Source: Ichthyosporea sp. XGB-2017a (lineage: Eukaryota > Opisthokonta > Ichthyosporea). Taken from it: a DNA stretch of 64,000 bases. This document shows positions 31,052 to 42,334 of the stretch, piece after piece. The notes beneath the pieces were generated by a model that saw nothing but the letters and a program-made list of their open reading frames with translations, was not told the origin of the DNA and did not search any database. Every line of letters starts with the position of its first letter. The stretch's first letter is position 1. A program made the position numbers and the translations under genes. The stretch spans positions 1-64,000 of the forward strand of contig PDIM01000002.1 of the NCBI GenBank assembly GCA_002811675.1. The letters run 5' to 3'.

Positions 31052-34033
31052 TTATCTGCGACGGGCAGATTCTTTATTTTCGAATTCAAGTGACGAGGTA
31101 AAATGTGATTCAAAGAAATTGTTAAATGCTTCTCCGGCTTTTAGATTATTTCTAATGTGGTCATTTGTACAAACAAATGTGCTATTTAGCGCCTTCAGTT
31201 TTCGAATCGCTTTTGTGTACCCGCGATTCGATATTGGCATAAACGTATGAACATTATTTCGGGGTGAGCCCGGATGAATCAACTTGGAGCGATAGCGGCG
31301 GCGCTCTCCAAATATAGCGTCCACAATTGGCCGTGCTTTTAAGCACGTTTGAAAGAGCTGAAGACTTAATGGCCCTTGCAGAAGAAGGGTGTTCAGATCT
31401 GTTTCCGTGTCTGCAAGAGTTTCTGGAATGGCGATCTTTGTATTCACATTTTCAGCTTTTTTTTTTTTTGACTTAGAACTCAACATGAGCTTTTCATAGT
31501 GTTCCCTTACTTCAAGTAACCGTTTTACTTTAGGCACCTGTGGAGATTTGGAAATGTCCCCTACAGCTGTCGAGTATGCATCTTTTGATATTTCATTGAA
31601 ATCTTTCTCAGTGTTTTCCCAAATACACTCATCAAAGGCATCTACCAACTGGTGAAATAACTTATCTGCGTATGGATTGTTAGATGTGCGCAAAAGACAC
31701 TCAATTTCGTTGAAATCAGTAAGCACGCTGTTCTGGTCATGGTCACAACTGTGAAATATTTTTTCGAAATCTACAGTGACCCTCTCTTCTAGCAGAAAGT
31801 GCATATATGTGAAAGGGAACTGCATGTCATCCATTCGACGAAATCGAGAGCCCGATGACATGCTAATTGGGTCAACAAATGTACTTCGTAGTGTTGCTAT
31901 AATTCTGCGATTGAACAAGAGAGGCATATGGGGGGCTGTACGCCGCCCGTTTCCATGCCTTTCAACCTTTAAAGGATCGAATGACTTCGCCTGCTCTTTT
32001 TCTGCAAACATTGTTCGTGGACTTGCTCGTCGGTTTCTTACTGTAAGAAACCGTGTAGCCTGCACAAGCGAGCCTCTGAATTCGTTGAGGATTTTGTAAA
32101 CGGGCATATAACTTCTTGGCTCTTCTAGTTTAAATGGAATGAAATTTACAAGCTGCTGCTTGGGACGAGTTCCAATGAAAAGCTCAATGCGACGAGGCCA
32201 TTGCAACTTTGGCATGTAATGTTCGCTATTCTCAAACATTTTTGTTTGTGATGGGTGGTCAGACGCCCCAAATAAAGCGCAGTCAGCCTGTGGATCACGG
32301 TGATGGAGTACTGATGCATACCCATCCATTAAGCTTACAATTTGGCCTACATATTGTTTCACTGTGATCTGCCCAGTTATCCATGCAGTAATTGTTTCAT
32401 AGACACTTGCTAAAACTTCATGAGTAGGCATCTTGTGGAAGCAAAAACCCTCAGCCTGTGACTTCAATGCTTTAGCGGCCGCAGCTTCCGGCACATAAAA
32501 ATATCGATGAATTCCGTTAACAATCGTAACTTTGTTTGCATTTGGAAAAACGTGCTGATTAAAGTTTGGCTCCCATATGATTTCTGATTCACGTTCTTGT
32601 AAGTAATCACTATCTTTGGCCTCTTGAAGTCGAACGTTGATAATGACTTTCTGCTTAATCCCAAACAAAATGTTTTCAAAAACCAGCTCAACAACTCCTC
32701 TTCTTGATTCTTCTGGAAGACCTTTAAAACGCTGGTCATGCTCCGCGTATAAAAGCATTAACAACCCTTTTTCTCCATCAAACAACTTCACCTGACGAAA
32801 TAAATCTCTTCTCGTCATTGAAAGCCGCGAAATGGGCAGAGTTCCAAATAAAGCGGATAAGTCTACAAATATGGCATGTGCCTCTAGCGGCAAGTAGTAT
32901 TCTTCCCCCGATACTTCAGGATGAATATCTATGGTAGAAGGGTAAATGGCTGCACAATCTCCCATGTCCCCTGCACACTCGGGAATGTTACAGCCATCGT
33001 CACATATAAAATCACCCAATTTAGAGTCTGGACAAATAGAAGAACAGTACTCAAGGCCTCCTTGCGTCGCTTCGGGTTTATAGACCCTGTCTAGAGGCGT
33101 GTTTATGGACCATTGTTGGTAAAAAAGGTAACCTTCTCTTATGGAATACCAAGCAGACAAGGGAGTGGGGGCATTGAAGTAAAAATCATCATTTAGGTAA
33201 ACAAAATGATCAGTTAAGTTTGGAATGTTGTACATATTCCATTCAATGGCCACTGACGAAAAACTAGGAGCTTCATTTCTTTTATCTAAGAAAACAGAAT
33301 CGGTAGGCACGAGAGACAAACAAGGATGATTTACATTCAGCCAATCTGGGACCTGATCATTGGTGATGATGTATATGTGATGAAACCATTCGACGTTCTT
33401 CCAAAGACTACGCAGAGAGTGCCTCAGCTCCCCATGATCACTAACACGTTGAGGATCAAAGGTTTTGTTTACGTTGAATAATTTGAAAAACCATTCATTG
33501 CGTTGCATCGCTAGTTCAGCATCGCTCCCGTTAACCCAAGTGTACACAATGTCTATTGGCCCAAGCTCTTCAAGAATCTCCATATCTTCAACAGAAATAT
33601 TGGCGTCGCTCTTACATAGAAACTTCTTTTTTTTTAACAACTCTATTCTCCCTGTATCCTCACTTTTCTTATGCTCGCCACTGGGAGAAGTTACTATCGC
33701 CTTATACGACTTTGGCATCCAATCACTTGTTATGCTTTGGTTAAAAGGAGGCTTATCTTGAAATTTCCTGTATGATGATGCATGATCCCCGCATGATGCG
33801 CAAATGTCTGGTGTTCCGGTATTTTCAAAAATAGGAGATTGCAGATGACTAATGTACTCATAATCTTGTTTTACGGACATATAGTCTTCATAAGCTGCTA
33901 AAAAACCATTCTCATTGCCTCCAAGTGGAAAAATATTTCCTATTTCCCGAAACGATTGTTTCACTTGAACTCCATCAATACCGTTCACCAGGAGACACCA
34001 GGTTAATGCAGCAACATAAATAATGTGCATCAT
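31052..34033 (-). CDS. GNPTAB: GNPTAB-like Stealth-family phosphotransferase
   Basis: 993 residues, intronless, ATG start with a signal peptide (MMHIIYVAALTWCLLVNGI). Stealth conserved regions are clear: CR1 IDIVYTWVNGSDAELAMQR (about residue 165), CR2 RHSLRSLWKNVEWFHHIYI with TNDQVPDW, and CR3 HFVYLNDDFYFNAPTPL. A Notch/LNR-type Cys cluster follows (about 330-355, with FICDDGCNIPEC). An EF-hand-like loop (CDHDQNSVLTDFNEIECLL) lies near residue 760 and a further Stealth region between. This order matches the alpha/beta subunit of GlcNAc-1-phosphotransferase, which marks lysosomal enzymes with mannose-6-phosphate in the Golgi. A C-terminal membrane anchor, present in animal GNPTAB, is not evident here, so the protein may be soluble. 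Substrate specificity is inferred. Confidence 0.83.
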   Translation of the reverse strand: MMHIIYVAALTWCLLVNGIDGVQVKQSFREIGNIFPLGGNENGFLAAYEDYMSVKQDYEYISHLQSPIFENTGTPDICASCGDHASSYRKFQDKPPFNQSITSDWMPKSYKAIVTSPSGEHKKSEDTGRIELLKKKKFLCKSDANISVEDMEILEELGPIDIVYTWVNGSDAELAMQRNEWFFKLFNVNKTFDPQRVSDHGELRHSLRSLWKNVEWFHHIYIITNDQVPDWLNVNHPCLSLVPTDSVFLDKRNEAPSFSSVAIEWNMYNIPNLTDHFVYLNDDFYFNAPTPLSAWYSIREGYLFYQQWSINTPLDRVYKPEATQGGLEYCSSICPDSKLGDFICDDGCNIPECAGDMGDCAAIYPSTIDIHPEVSGEEYYLPLEAHAIFVDLSALFGTLPISRLSMTRRDLFRQVKLFDGEKGLLMLLYAEHDQRFKGLPEESRRGVVELVFENILFGIKQKVIINVRLQEAKDSDYLQERESEIIWEPNFNQHVFPNANKVTIVNGIHRYFYVPEAAAAKALKSQAEGFCFHKMPTHEVLASVYETITAWITGQITVKQYVGQIVSLMDGYASVLHHRDPQADCALFGASDHPSQTKMFENSEHYMPKLQWPRRIELFIGTRPKQQLVNFIPFKLEEPRSYMPVYKILNEFRGSLVQATRFLTVRNRRASPRTMFAEKEQAKSFDPLKVERHGNGRRTAPHMPLLFNRRIIATLRSTFVDPISMSSGSRFRRMDDMQFPFTYMHFLLEERVTVDFEKIFHSCDHDQNSVLTDFNEIECLLRTSNNPYADKLFHQLVDAFDECIWENTEKDFNEISKDAYSTAVGDISKSPQVPKVKRLLEVREHYEKLMLSSKSKKKKAENVNTKIAIPETLADTETDLNTLLLQGPLSLQLFQTCLKARPIVDAIFGERRRYRSKLIHPGSPRNNVHTFMPISNRGYTKAIRKLKALNSTFVCTNDHIRNNLKAGEAFNNFFESHFTSSLEFENKESARRR

Positions 34034-35007
34034 CTTTTCCGTTGCTCAGCAGTTAGTAGTGAACCCCTTTCGTACAACCACGGAAACTTTCAAAGGGACC
34101 CAATCGACAACATATTCTTGCTTCCAGAGCTGTTATGGAGAAGTGAGGTGACAAAGCACAGGCAAGGCAGGGTAAGTTCCTTCTCTCCCTTGCTCTCAAA
34201 TGGGCTTTTTAACCAGGTCTGTGAGTATTGACAGTTACTTCTCGATCTCTCTGTTCAATCTATGTGGTGTGGGGGCATTGTCCTCTTTGGGGTTGAGTTT
34301 GTGAGACCCTCCGCTAGCACAGGTGTACGGATATGCAACTGTCCTATAATTAGAACAAGACTGAAACCCCCCTCCCTGTCACGTGTGTAAGAGGAACAAT
34401 GAACTCTAATTGACGTGACTGGCCGTGTTGTCGTTGCCGAGCAACCCCAGTAGGATTGCCACTTTTTTTGGTTGGATGATGTGCAATGTGACCCAAAAAT
34501 AGGGTTGGGACTTCGGATAAAAATTGCAATGACCTAAAGGTCGGCTCGCTCGCCATTTTCTTCTTTAGGGTTATAGATAGTAGGGCAAATTCCAGGAGCC
34601 AATCAGAAGACGCCCTAAAAGTGTATCTAAATTGTCGATCAGTAAGGAGGAATCCCTCGCAAGCTCGCTCGATAATAAGCGAGCGGTAAATTGTGTAATA
34701 ACAAGTAATGAACCGCGAACCCTTGAAGCTGCTGAATGCTGCCATTATTTTGCCAGTCATCTAACTTCCTTTCATTCCCAAATTGAGGCTTAGACCTTGT
34801 ATTTTGTATGAACTCAGGAATTTTCAAAGACACCGGCCTCGCCCAGTGCCCACACTTTTCCCACAATCACTCGCTCATTATCTTCATTTCTACATTGCTG
34901 GTCTGGGAAGCAATCTCTATTCAGGAATACAGAAAAAGTATCTTTTATTTTAATTCGCCGTTTCAAACCCAATGATTCTCATGACCTGAGAATGGCAAGT
35001 TGCAAGT
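34034..35007. other. Intergenic region, GNPTAB start to SPAG17 stop
   Basis: No gene. It contains dispersed repeat copy 2 (34478-34680) and, just before it, a 13-bp sequence GTTGCCGAGCAAC (34433-34445) that fits the RFX X-box consensus. Short frames on both strands have no recognisable content. Confidence 0.5.
34478..34680 (+). repeat. Dispersed repeat, copy 2
   Basis: Same-orientation match to 583-765, sharing CCTAAAGGTC, ATTTTCTTCT, AGCCAATCAGAAG and CGCCCTAAA in order. At its right end a 7-bp inverted repeat (34663-34669 and 34678-34684, GCTCGCT/AGCGAGC) could form a hairpin with an 8-nt loop, and the same place in copy 1 is less perfect. Noncoding. The type of element is not resolved. 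Confidence 0.7.
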
Positions 35008-38000
35008 TCATTCTGCAGAAGTATCACAAATAGCTTCACGTTTCGCCTCATTTGAGATAGGTACCTCATTTACTCGAAGCTGGACAGCAGATATTGGTAT
35101 TTTAAACGTGTGGCTTTCAGTGATAATTTCTACTTCATGTTTCACTTTCTGGCCACTTTCTTCGTTTTCTCCCAGTCGAGGGGTGTAAACAATTGAAATT
35201 TTAACCAGAAGGCCTGCAGCAACTGCCCCGAGAGGGTAAGATACTTGAATGCAATCAGGAAGTGATTTTCTATTCACTTTAAAACTGCACTTTTCCATAC
35301 CACAATTGCGCAAATACGCTTCTTTTTTGTAAACATACCCTTCTACCACATCTCCAAAGTTAATGCGTGGATTGAGCATTAAGAACCCTCTAGTTTGGGA
35401 CTTTGGTTCTGTAGCTTTGGGCTTATAAACTGTAGTATTTACTTTTCCTGCCTTGCCACTAATTGACAGCATAGAAGGTTGAGTTGAGGAAATTCGTACT
35501 TTTCTCCGGACAGGTTCTTCTACTTTTTGGAAGCGACTGTTCTCTTCCTCTTGTGGTCTATACCCAGTTACGGCTTTTGGAGGTCGGATAGGTACTTTTC
35601 TAAGTTCACCAGCCACATTCATAACGCTACTTCTTCTCCTCATCTGAAAAAGGTTTGGATTAGACTTTAAAAGGGGATCTTCGTTATTCGTGCTACCCAC
35701 TGGGGTGGGATTCTGAGAATGCAGATGATCCAATCCAACCAATGGAGCTTTAACATTGATTTCCTTTTTCCCAATAGATGAAGTTTCAAATTCGGAACTT
35801 TCTGAATCCGAAGAGGAAACTGAACCTTTATCTTTTTCATCGCCTCCCAATTCAATTTTAGTAGTGCCTTGATGCTCTTCGTCCTGCACTTCTAGATCAT
35901 TTCTTTGAGATTCCTCCTCTTTGACTCGCTTTTGTTCTTCTTTTTCTTGTATTGCTTGTTCAATTTCCTCTAAAAATATTCTTCCCTCAAGGCTATCGAA
36001 ATATTTAGGAATATGCCCATGATATGATGTTGATCCTGCTTTAACTGGCCTCGGTAAAGGATCTGGATCGGGTCCTTCGGAGACCTGAATATGTTTAGCT
36101 GCTTCTTCCTCCAGTTTTTGGTGCTGCAGTCTCTTTTTATAAAGTATCTCCTGTTGTCTAAGCATATCGCGTTCTATTTTTTTCATTAAGCGTTCCTCTT
36201 TCAATCTCGCAGTTTCCTCAAGATACCTATGAAGTATTTCAGTTGAGCTGCTATCATGATGTGGATACGCCCTCGCCAGAAATGTATGGCTTAGGGTAGT
36301 TGCGCTTGTGTCATTAAAATCGGTGGTATTTTCTGCGCCCACTTGGTCCAAAAGGCTGCAATAAGATCGATAATCTTCTAGAAATTGGCTCTTAGAACTC
36401 TCTTCAAGAGGTTCATAGTAGTATATCTGTCTGTAGTAAACACACTTCGGTAGTTCTAACATATTTAAATTTTCTAACTTACTGTCTGCGTTTTGCTTTC
36501 TAAAGCCGGACAGGCAAGGGGGTAGTACCATATCTGAAAAAAGACTTTCACAACTGTGTGTATAAGACAGGTTAATGTGTTTCTTGACTACAGAATAGCA
36601 TAGGGCGTTGCTTTGATTAAATACGTTGTCTTTTAGAATAATGGTGTCTTGTTCATCTTCGTTCGATTTAAGGTACTTTTCAGCGTCATTTCGCTTTAAA
36701 AGCTCCAATCCAGTAGCATTATCCCATACAATAAATAGCCGCGGCTCATTATCAGGCAGAAATTTAATAACATCCAAAGTTCGCTTTTCCTCTCCCGCAT
36801 CCGTAACTATTTTCTTTCCAGTGTAATAATCAGTCTCACCTGCTGAAGATAACGCAGGGTTAGAAGAGATATTTTCATGAATGGAACCTTCTGTAGTCGA
36901 TGCCTTTTCCGGCTCTGTGTTTGGTTTAGTGCCGCTTCGCTCAGAACTATTCATAAGCGCATCAGCTGTTTCATTAGCAAAGCTATCTTTTGAGCCGGCG
37001 CTTGGATCGACTCTGGTAATATTTCCATCACTTTTACTTTCTGTCATTCCATTAGCAAAATTCACCTTTTTGTCTGTTGTAGAAGCACTCCCTATCCTTT
37101 GCGGAATCTCTTCCTGTTTCGGGGCGGTTAGCTCAGTATTGCTATTACTTTTGGCTAAAGTATTGTTTAATGTTGACATGCTCGAAACGACCTGCTCGGG
37201 AATTTTCCCTTGAGAACCCATATCCACTACATTTGGCATTTCCCCATCTTCGACTCTTTGCCCATCATTTTCATTCGGTAATTCCATGGTTTTATCCTTT
37301 GGAATCAGCTCTCCAGTTGCTTCAATTTCAGACTCTTCTGACTTTGCTTCAATTCCAGACTCCTTGCATTCAAACTGACTTCCAAGAGTACTGCTCAATG
37401 TTCCATCTTCATTTTCACCGAAATCACTGGCTCCAGAAACTCTGCTCTTTGCCCGGTGAGTAAAGCCTGCAAGTTGATTAATCCCATTATTGTTAATGGA
37501 ACCACAGGTGCTTTCACCAAAATTGATAATGTAGCTTCCATGGTCCAAGGCCATATTATCACATAGCATTGTCTTATAATCTTCACTGTCGGTTATTTTG
37601 TATCTAGCTATCCCATTTTTGTTAATTCGTAGTTCACTCTCTCCAGTCTGAAGTAAAGAGAAGCTCTCTGCAGGATTGTAAGACACATAAAAAGAGCGAT
37701 TGAAGTCAAGAAAAATAGAACCCGAAACCGTATTGATTGATGTGTCGATGTAGCCGTTACATTTAAATGTAAACTCCTTAGCACTCTTATTCTTTGCTCT
37801 TTTTTCAAAAACTTCTTTCATAAATCTGTCAGTTGCATTCTCGTCACTCAGAGTGATAACTCGCGGCTGGTTGTTATCTTCATTTTTCTCTTCAGTGGGC
37901 GTTTTTGTAGGATCTGCATTTTGGTCAATATCGGCAGGTTCCACTGGGCCTGATTGGATGTTGGCATTGACCTGGCCATTTGAGGCCGATATATTCACTC

Positions 38001-41000
38001 CACTTTCAACCTGTTTAAGTTCGCCACCCATCGACTCGCCATCATCATTCAACAATGACTCCGACTTATTGTCTAAGGTGCTTTCTTCTTCCTGATACAA
38101 ACAGGTAATAACAGTTCCATCAGCATGTTCACAGACACTCACACCATCGTCTTTAACAACAAATTTTACATTGTCTTCTCTGTATACTAAATATTCACCA
38201 TTTTGAGGATCTTTTGCTGCACACACTTTAATGGGGTCAATAACTTGAACCTCATTTTCACTGTTGATATTCATTCGCTTACCATCAATATCAGTACACA
38301 GCCAGTCACCGTTTTCTGGATTCAGCACAGCAGTTTTGCCGGTAGCATAGAGGAGCATAACCCCTCCCCCCCTGAGATGTTTGATAACAATTCCCGTCCC
38401 AGTATACTGACGAGCTTCTTCTGTCCGTGGGGTCTCAAGAATCTTTTTTCTGTGTGGAGCCAACTGGGTACAGGTCTCAGACATATACCTTTGTTCAACA
38501 GTACAGTCTTTTCGACATTCAATCTTCATCCCTTCTTCTGTGGACAAAATTACTGACGCGAAAGAATAGTCCACTACCTGCCAATCTTTATCATACTCAG
38601 TTTCAAATTGTACTGAGCAAGATATTCCTCGATTAAAGACACCACTTATACAATCTTTGTAGTCGGGACCCTTGCCAACTAAGGCAGGGTCGTGAAACAT
38701 GTACGCATTCAAAAAGTCATTGTTCCTACTCACAGAAAATTGACAATAATGAGGAGAGCCAATTGGCATAGTTTTCAAGCTCTTGACTGTTACCCCATTT
38801 GCATCGTAAAAATAATGCTCATCAAAGTGATATCGTAAAACCCCCGCATTGACGCCATAAGCAGTTACTTTTTGAGATTCCGCGTATTTCTGCTCTAATT
38901 CATTTCGTAGATTTTGAAGAACTTGCTCCAAACTTTCATCGTTAATATTCGTTGCCGAAGCTCCTACCTGATCATCTGCTTTTTTGAGAGAGGTCTTCTC
39001 TCGCTTTGCTGACTTTTTCTCTGCACCTTTTTCTTTTTCTCCTTCCTTTTCCTTGCCAATAGGAGTCTTTTTTCCCCCTGATTTCGCATCATCTTTTTTC
39101 CCCAATGCTCCTTCTTCTTTTGTCTTTTCGGCCTCTTGGGCCTCTGGCAATTCACTTTCTAATTCTAAAAGCTTTTGCTCTTTCACCGCCTCTTCATATA
39201 CAGCCTCAGGCATTGGATGTGGGGGCACCAAAGGGTAGTCAAATACATTATTTCGTAAAATGTGATTGTGAAAGTCTCGAAAGCCTACAGGTGTAATGAT
39301 GTTAACAGCGTCACTTTTGATAAGTTCATTTGTCAATGCATTTACTCCTTGAGCTACCTCTGTCACATTTGAAGGACTGTGAACAGCTATAAGCAAAACA
39401 TCGTCTTCCTCGTAGTATCTTGTAAACATTTCCTTTCCCCCAAGAAGTGCATTTGATAAAACTTGCCGGAATTGGCGCTTATTGAAATATTCTGCATAAC
39501 ACCTATCACTGAAATTCCATCCCCTGGGATACACGATGCTCTTTCCTTTGGTATGGGTAGCCGGCTCTTCGGAACATATACTTGCAATATCTGCGTTACT
39601 TGATTCGCGATGCGCTGTGTGAGATGAAGTCACACTTAGACGGCCCAACGATCTAACAGACTTTGAAGACTTCACCGATGATAGGGAAGCAACGCTCGAC
39701 TCTTTAACCAGCTGTGAAGATTCTATTGCTTCGTCGGTAATCGTGACATCGTTTCCATCTTTGATGGAAGCAGAGACGGAACTCTTTCGAGCAGAATTAA
39801 TTCTTGATGAAAAGGCGCTCGGCTGATAGGAAGATAATTCTTCTGTTAACATATCCTCAAACTTGAATTGTATCAATGTTCTGTCAACGCAAGCCGACTC
39901 GGCTTCAAAGAGCTGATCAATTGATTCCTTAAGTACAATTCTCTCCTTTAAAGATCGGGTTGGGGATGAGGGCATGCCACTCTTGGATGATGGTAGGATA
40001 TTTTGAATATTCTGCATGCGCTCCTCGGCTTCCGCTATAATATAGCCTATATCTTCTGTGTGAGAAAGAGTGCGCTTAGAAATACTGTCTCCATGGCGGT
40101 GCACCCTGACAGGTGTCCGTGATCGAAATGTATCTTCACTGCCGGTGCTAATTCGAGAAACATCTATCTCTTCAGACCTAGTTTTCTTAGCTTCATGAAC
40201 TTTCAAGCAATTTGAAAATCCGACATCAATCTTCTTTAAAAAGTCGCATGTCTTTTTTAGGTGGTTTACTGGTTTGTCTTCTTCGGTCCCATTGCTTTCA
40301 AAGTAATCAAGTTGTCCAAGGAGCCCATCCATAATCAAAGGAACACTTAATGTTTCTTCAGGAACTTTAGAAACGTACTCTAAATACTTTTCCAGTGGCT
40401 TTTCGGAATGGATTTTTACTTCGGGAATGTCAATAATTTTCAAATTGTTAAGGAAATGGCCAAATATTTTCTTTTCGCTAACGAGAGTGTAAAAGCTTTG
40501 AGCCAGCGCTGTAAAAAAAGTAGTAGGTTCCCTTGGGGACCCATCAAGTTTGTCTGTTGAGTGATTCAAGTACACCATGTCTTTATACGCATCCCCATAC
40601 TCAGATGTGTGAATTATTTCGTCAAGATCATCCCAAAATTCTAGACATGGTTGTTTAGAACAAAACGCAAACTCTTGCTCTTCACTTGCTTCTACAGCAC
40701 CCTCTCCCTCAGCATTTTCCTTTCCACTCTCTTTTGCAGGTTCCTCTGATACTTCTGGGATTACATTCTTCTTCTTCTTTAACCGCTTTGATTGTTCATG
40801 AACGCGAGAGGAAAGTTGCACCGCAACGTCAAAGTTCATATTTAACTTTGCAGCTGCTTTCACAAACGCTTGGCTACAAAAATGCTGAACAATGATGTAG
40901 GCGTCTGGTCCATCCGTTGGCTCGTCATCAATATGTGTAGGTCCTTCAGACACTTTGTCTGTCTTACGTTTCAATTTTGCTCTTCGCTTCATTCCCGCTT

Positions 41001-41746
41001 TTCCTTTAACATCATCACCGTCCTCTTTGCTATCGTCTTTCCCCTTTCCTTTCTTATTATCTTTGTCCTTCGCATCATCTTCCTTACCGCCTTTGCCTTT
41101 AGCTGGAGGATTTTTTGGATTAGCTTTTGCTCCTTTCTTTCCTTTGTCATCCTCGTTTAAACCAGCAGCATTTGATTCTTGATCTTCTTTAAGGGCCTTT
41201 TGCTTGTCAATAACTTCCCCCTTGATTTGCAAAATTTTTGATTTGACAACTGCTGCCAGTATTTCTGCCGGAACCTCTTGATTATTCTCAACCATTTGCC
41301 GTGCTTGAATTGCAATTTCAGAGGCTTTACCATCTTTTGCCTACAATTGGTGAAAATTATTGAGACTTTGTTAGTGCTCATTCAAATAACAAACTCTTTG
41401 CATACTCTTGGAATACGTTACCCAGTTCATCAGAGAGCTTTTGGTAATCAAATGAAACCGCTGTCTAGTACCAGACTCTATAGTGGCATAAAGATTTTGC
41501 AGTTTCGGATCTTCATCTCTTTCTTTACCATACATAAAGCACACAAAACCAGTGAACTCCTCCTGAATATATGATTGGAATATTCAAATATTAATACACC
41601 TGGACAGCTTAAAGTAACTTTATGGCTTCCTTCTGACTTGGAGCAGTACTTACATCGCTTATCTTTAGGTTGGATATGCCATCTAAATCTATTTTACCAG
41701 GTCCTTTGCCTGGTGGAGCCCCTCCTTTTTCAGGTGGTTTACCCAT
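35008..41746 (-). CDS. SPAG17: SPAG17 / PF6, axonemal central pair apparatus protein
   Basis: Three exons, 41746-41654, 41562-41422 and 41340-35008, all phase 0, giving 2188 residues, near the ~2220 of human SPAG17. The start is MGKPPEKGGAPPGKG. Features match the family along the whole length: a Lys/Gly-rich segment (KGKKGAKANPKNPPAKGKG), RYIDDEPDDG-like IDDEPTDGPDAYIIVQHF, a charged coiled region with EKEGEKEKGAEKKSAK, repeated HADGT-like blocks (VCEHADGTVITCLYQ), and a C-terminal immunoglobulin-like ASPM/Hydin-type domain (LNPRINFGDVVEGYVYKKEA, LRNCGMEKCSFKV, YPLGAVAAGL). PF6 sits on the C1a projection of the central pair and controls ciliary beating, so this organism should have motile cilia at some stage. 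Confidence 0.93.
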
Positions 41747-42334
41747 TTTCAAGGCTCATAAAAAAGCTTTGATTAAGAGTTTGCAACACCCTCTACTTGT
41801 AAATCTTCTCAATACCTCGCTCTCGCAATGGAGGCATATGGTGCAATAACTCTGAGTGCAGAAAAGTGCAAATGAAAGGGTATTGATTGGTTGATTATCA
41901 CTTCTTCCTTCCACTGCTATGCTCTGTGGCCTTTGTAGAACCTTTTTACCCCTTACCTACAGGCTACAATATGTCAGTTATATATAGAAATTAGGGAATA
42001 AACAATGCTGAATAAGCCTGAATTTTGTACTATGGTCACTTTCGAGGAGTCAACTTCATACAAAGTAAATAGGACATTTGGAATTCTGGCACAAAGGGTA
42101 ATTTGCGTTGTTTAGCACTTTTAGGTTTCGAGTGCCCTTGCAGGCCCAGGGAGCGCTCCCTGTGCAGGCCTTTGCCAGTTGCCCCTTGGCCCTTCCGCCC
42201 TGTGCCCTTGCCCCTAATTTGTCTTTTATTCCACCACAAGCAGCTAGCGTTGGATAATTATGATTTTTGGTCTATAATGAGTACATTATAATCCAGGGTT
42301 CATGCCTCGGGACTCGGGAGTCAGCCGTCACTCG
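41747..42334. other. Intergenic region, SPAG17 start to RasGEF stop
   Basis: No gene. It carries a perfect 16-bp palindrome, CAGGGAGCGCTCCCTG (42147-42162), flanked on both sides by GCAGGCC in direct orientation (42140-42146 and 42164-42170), followed by a C-rich stretch to about 42215. This lies about 400 bp upstream of the SPAG17 start. Confidence 0.5.
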
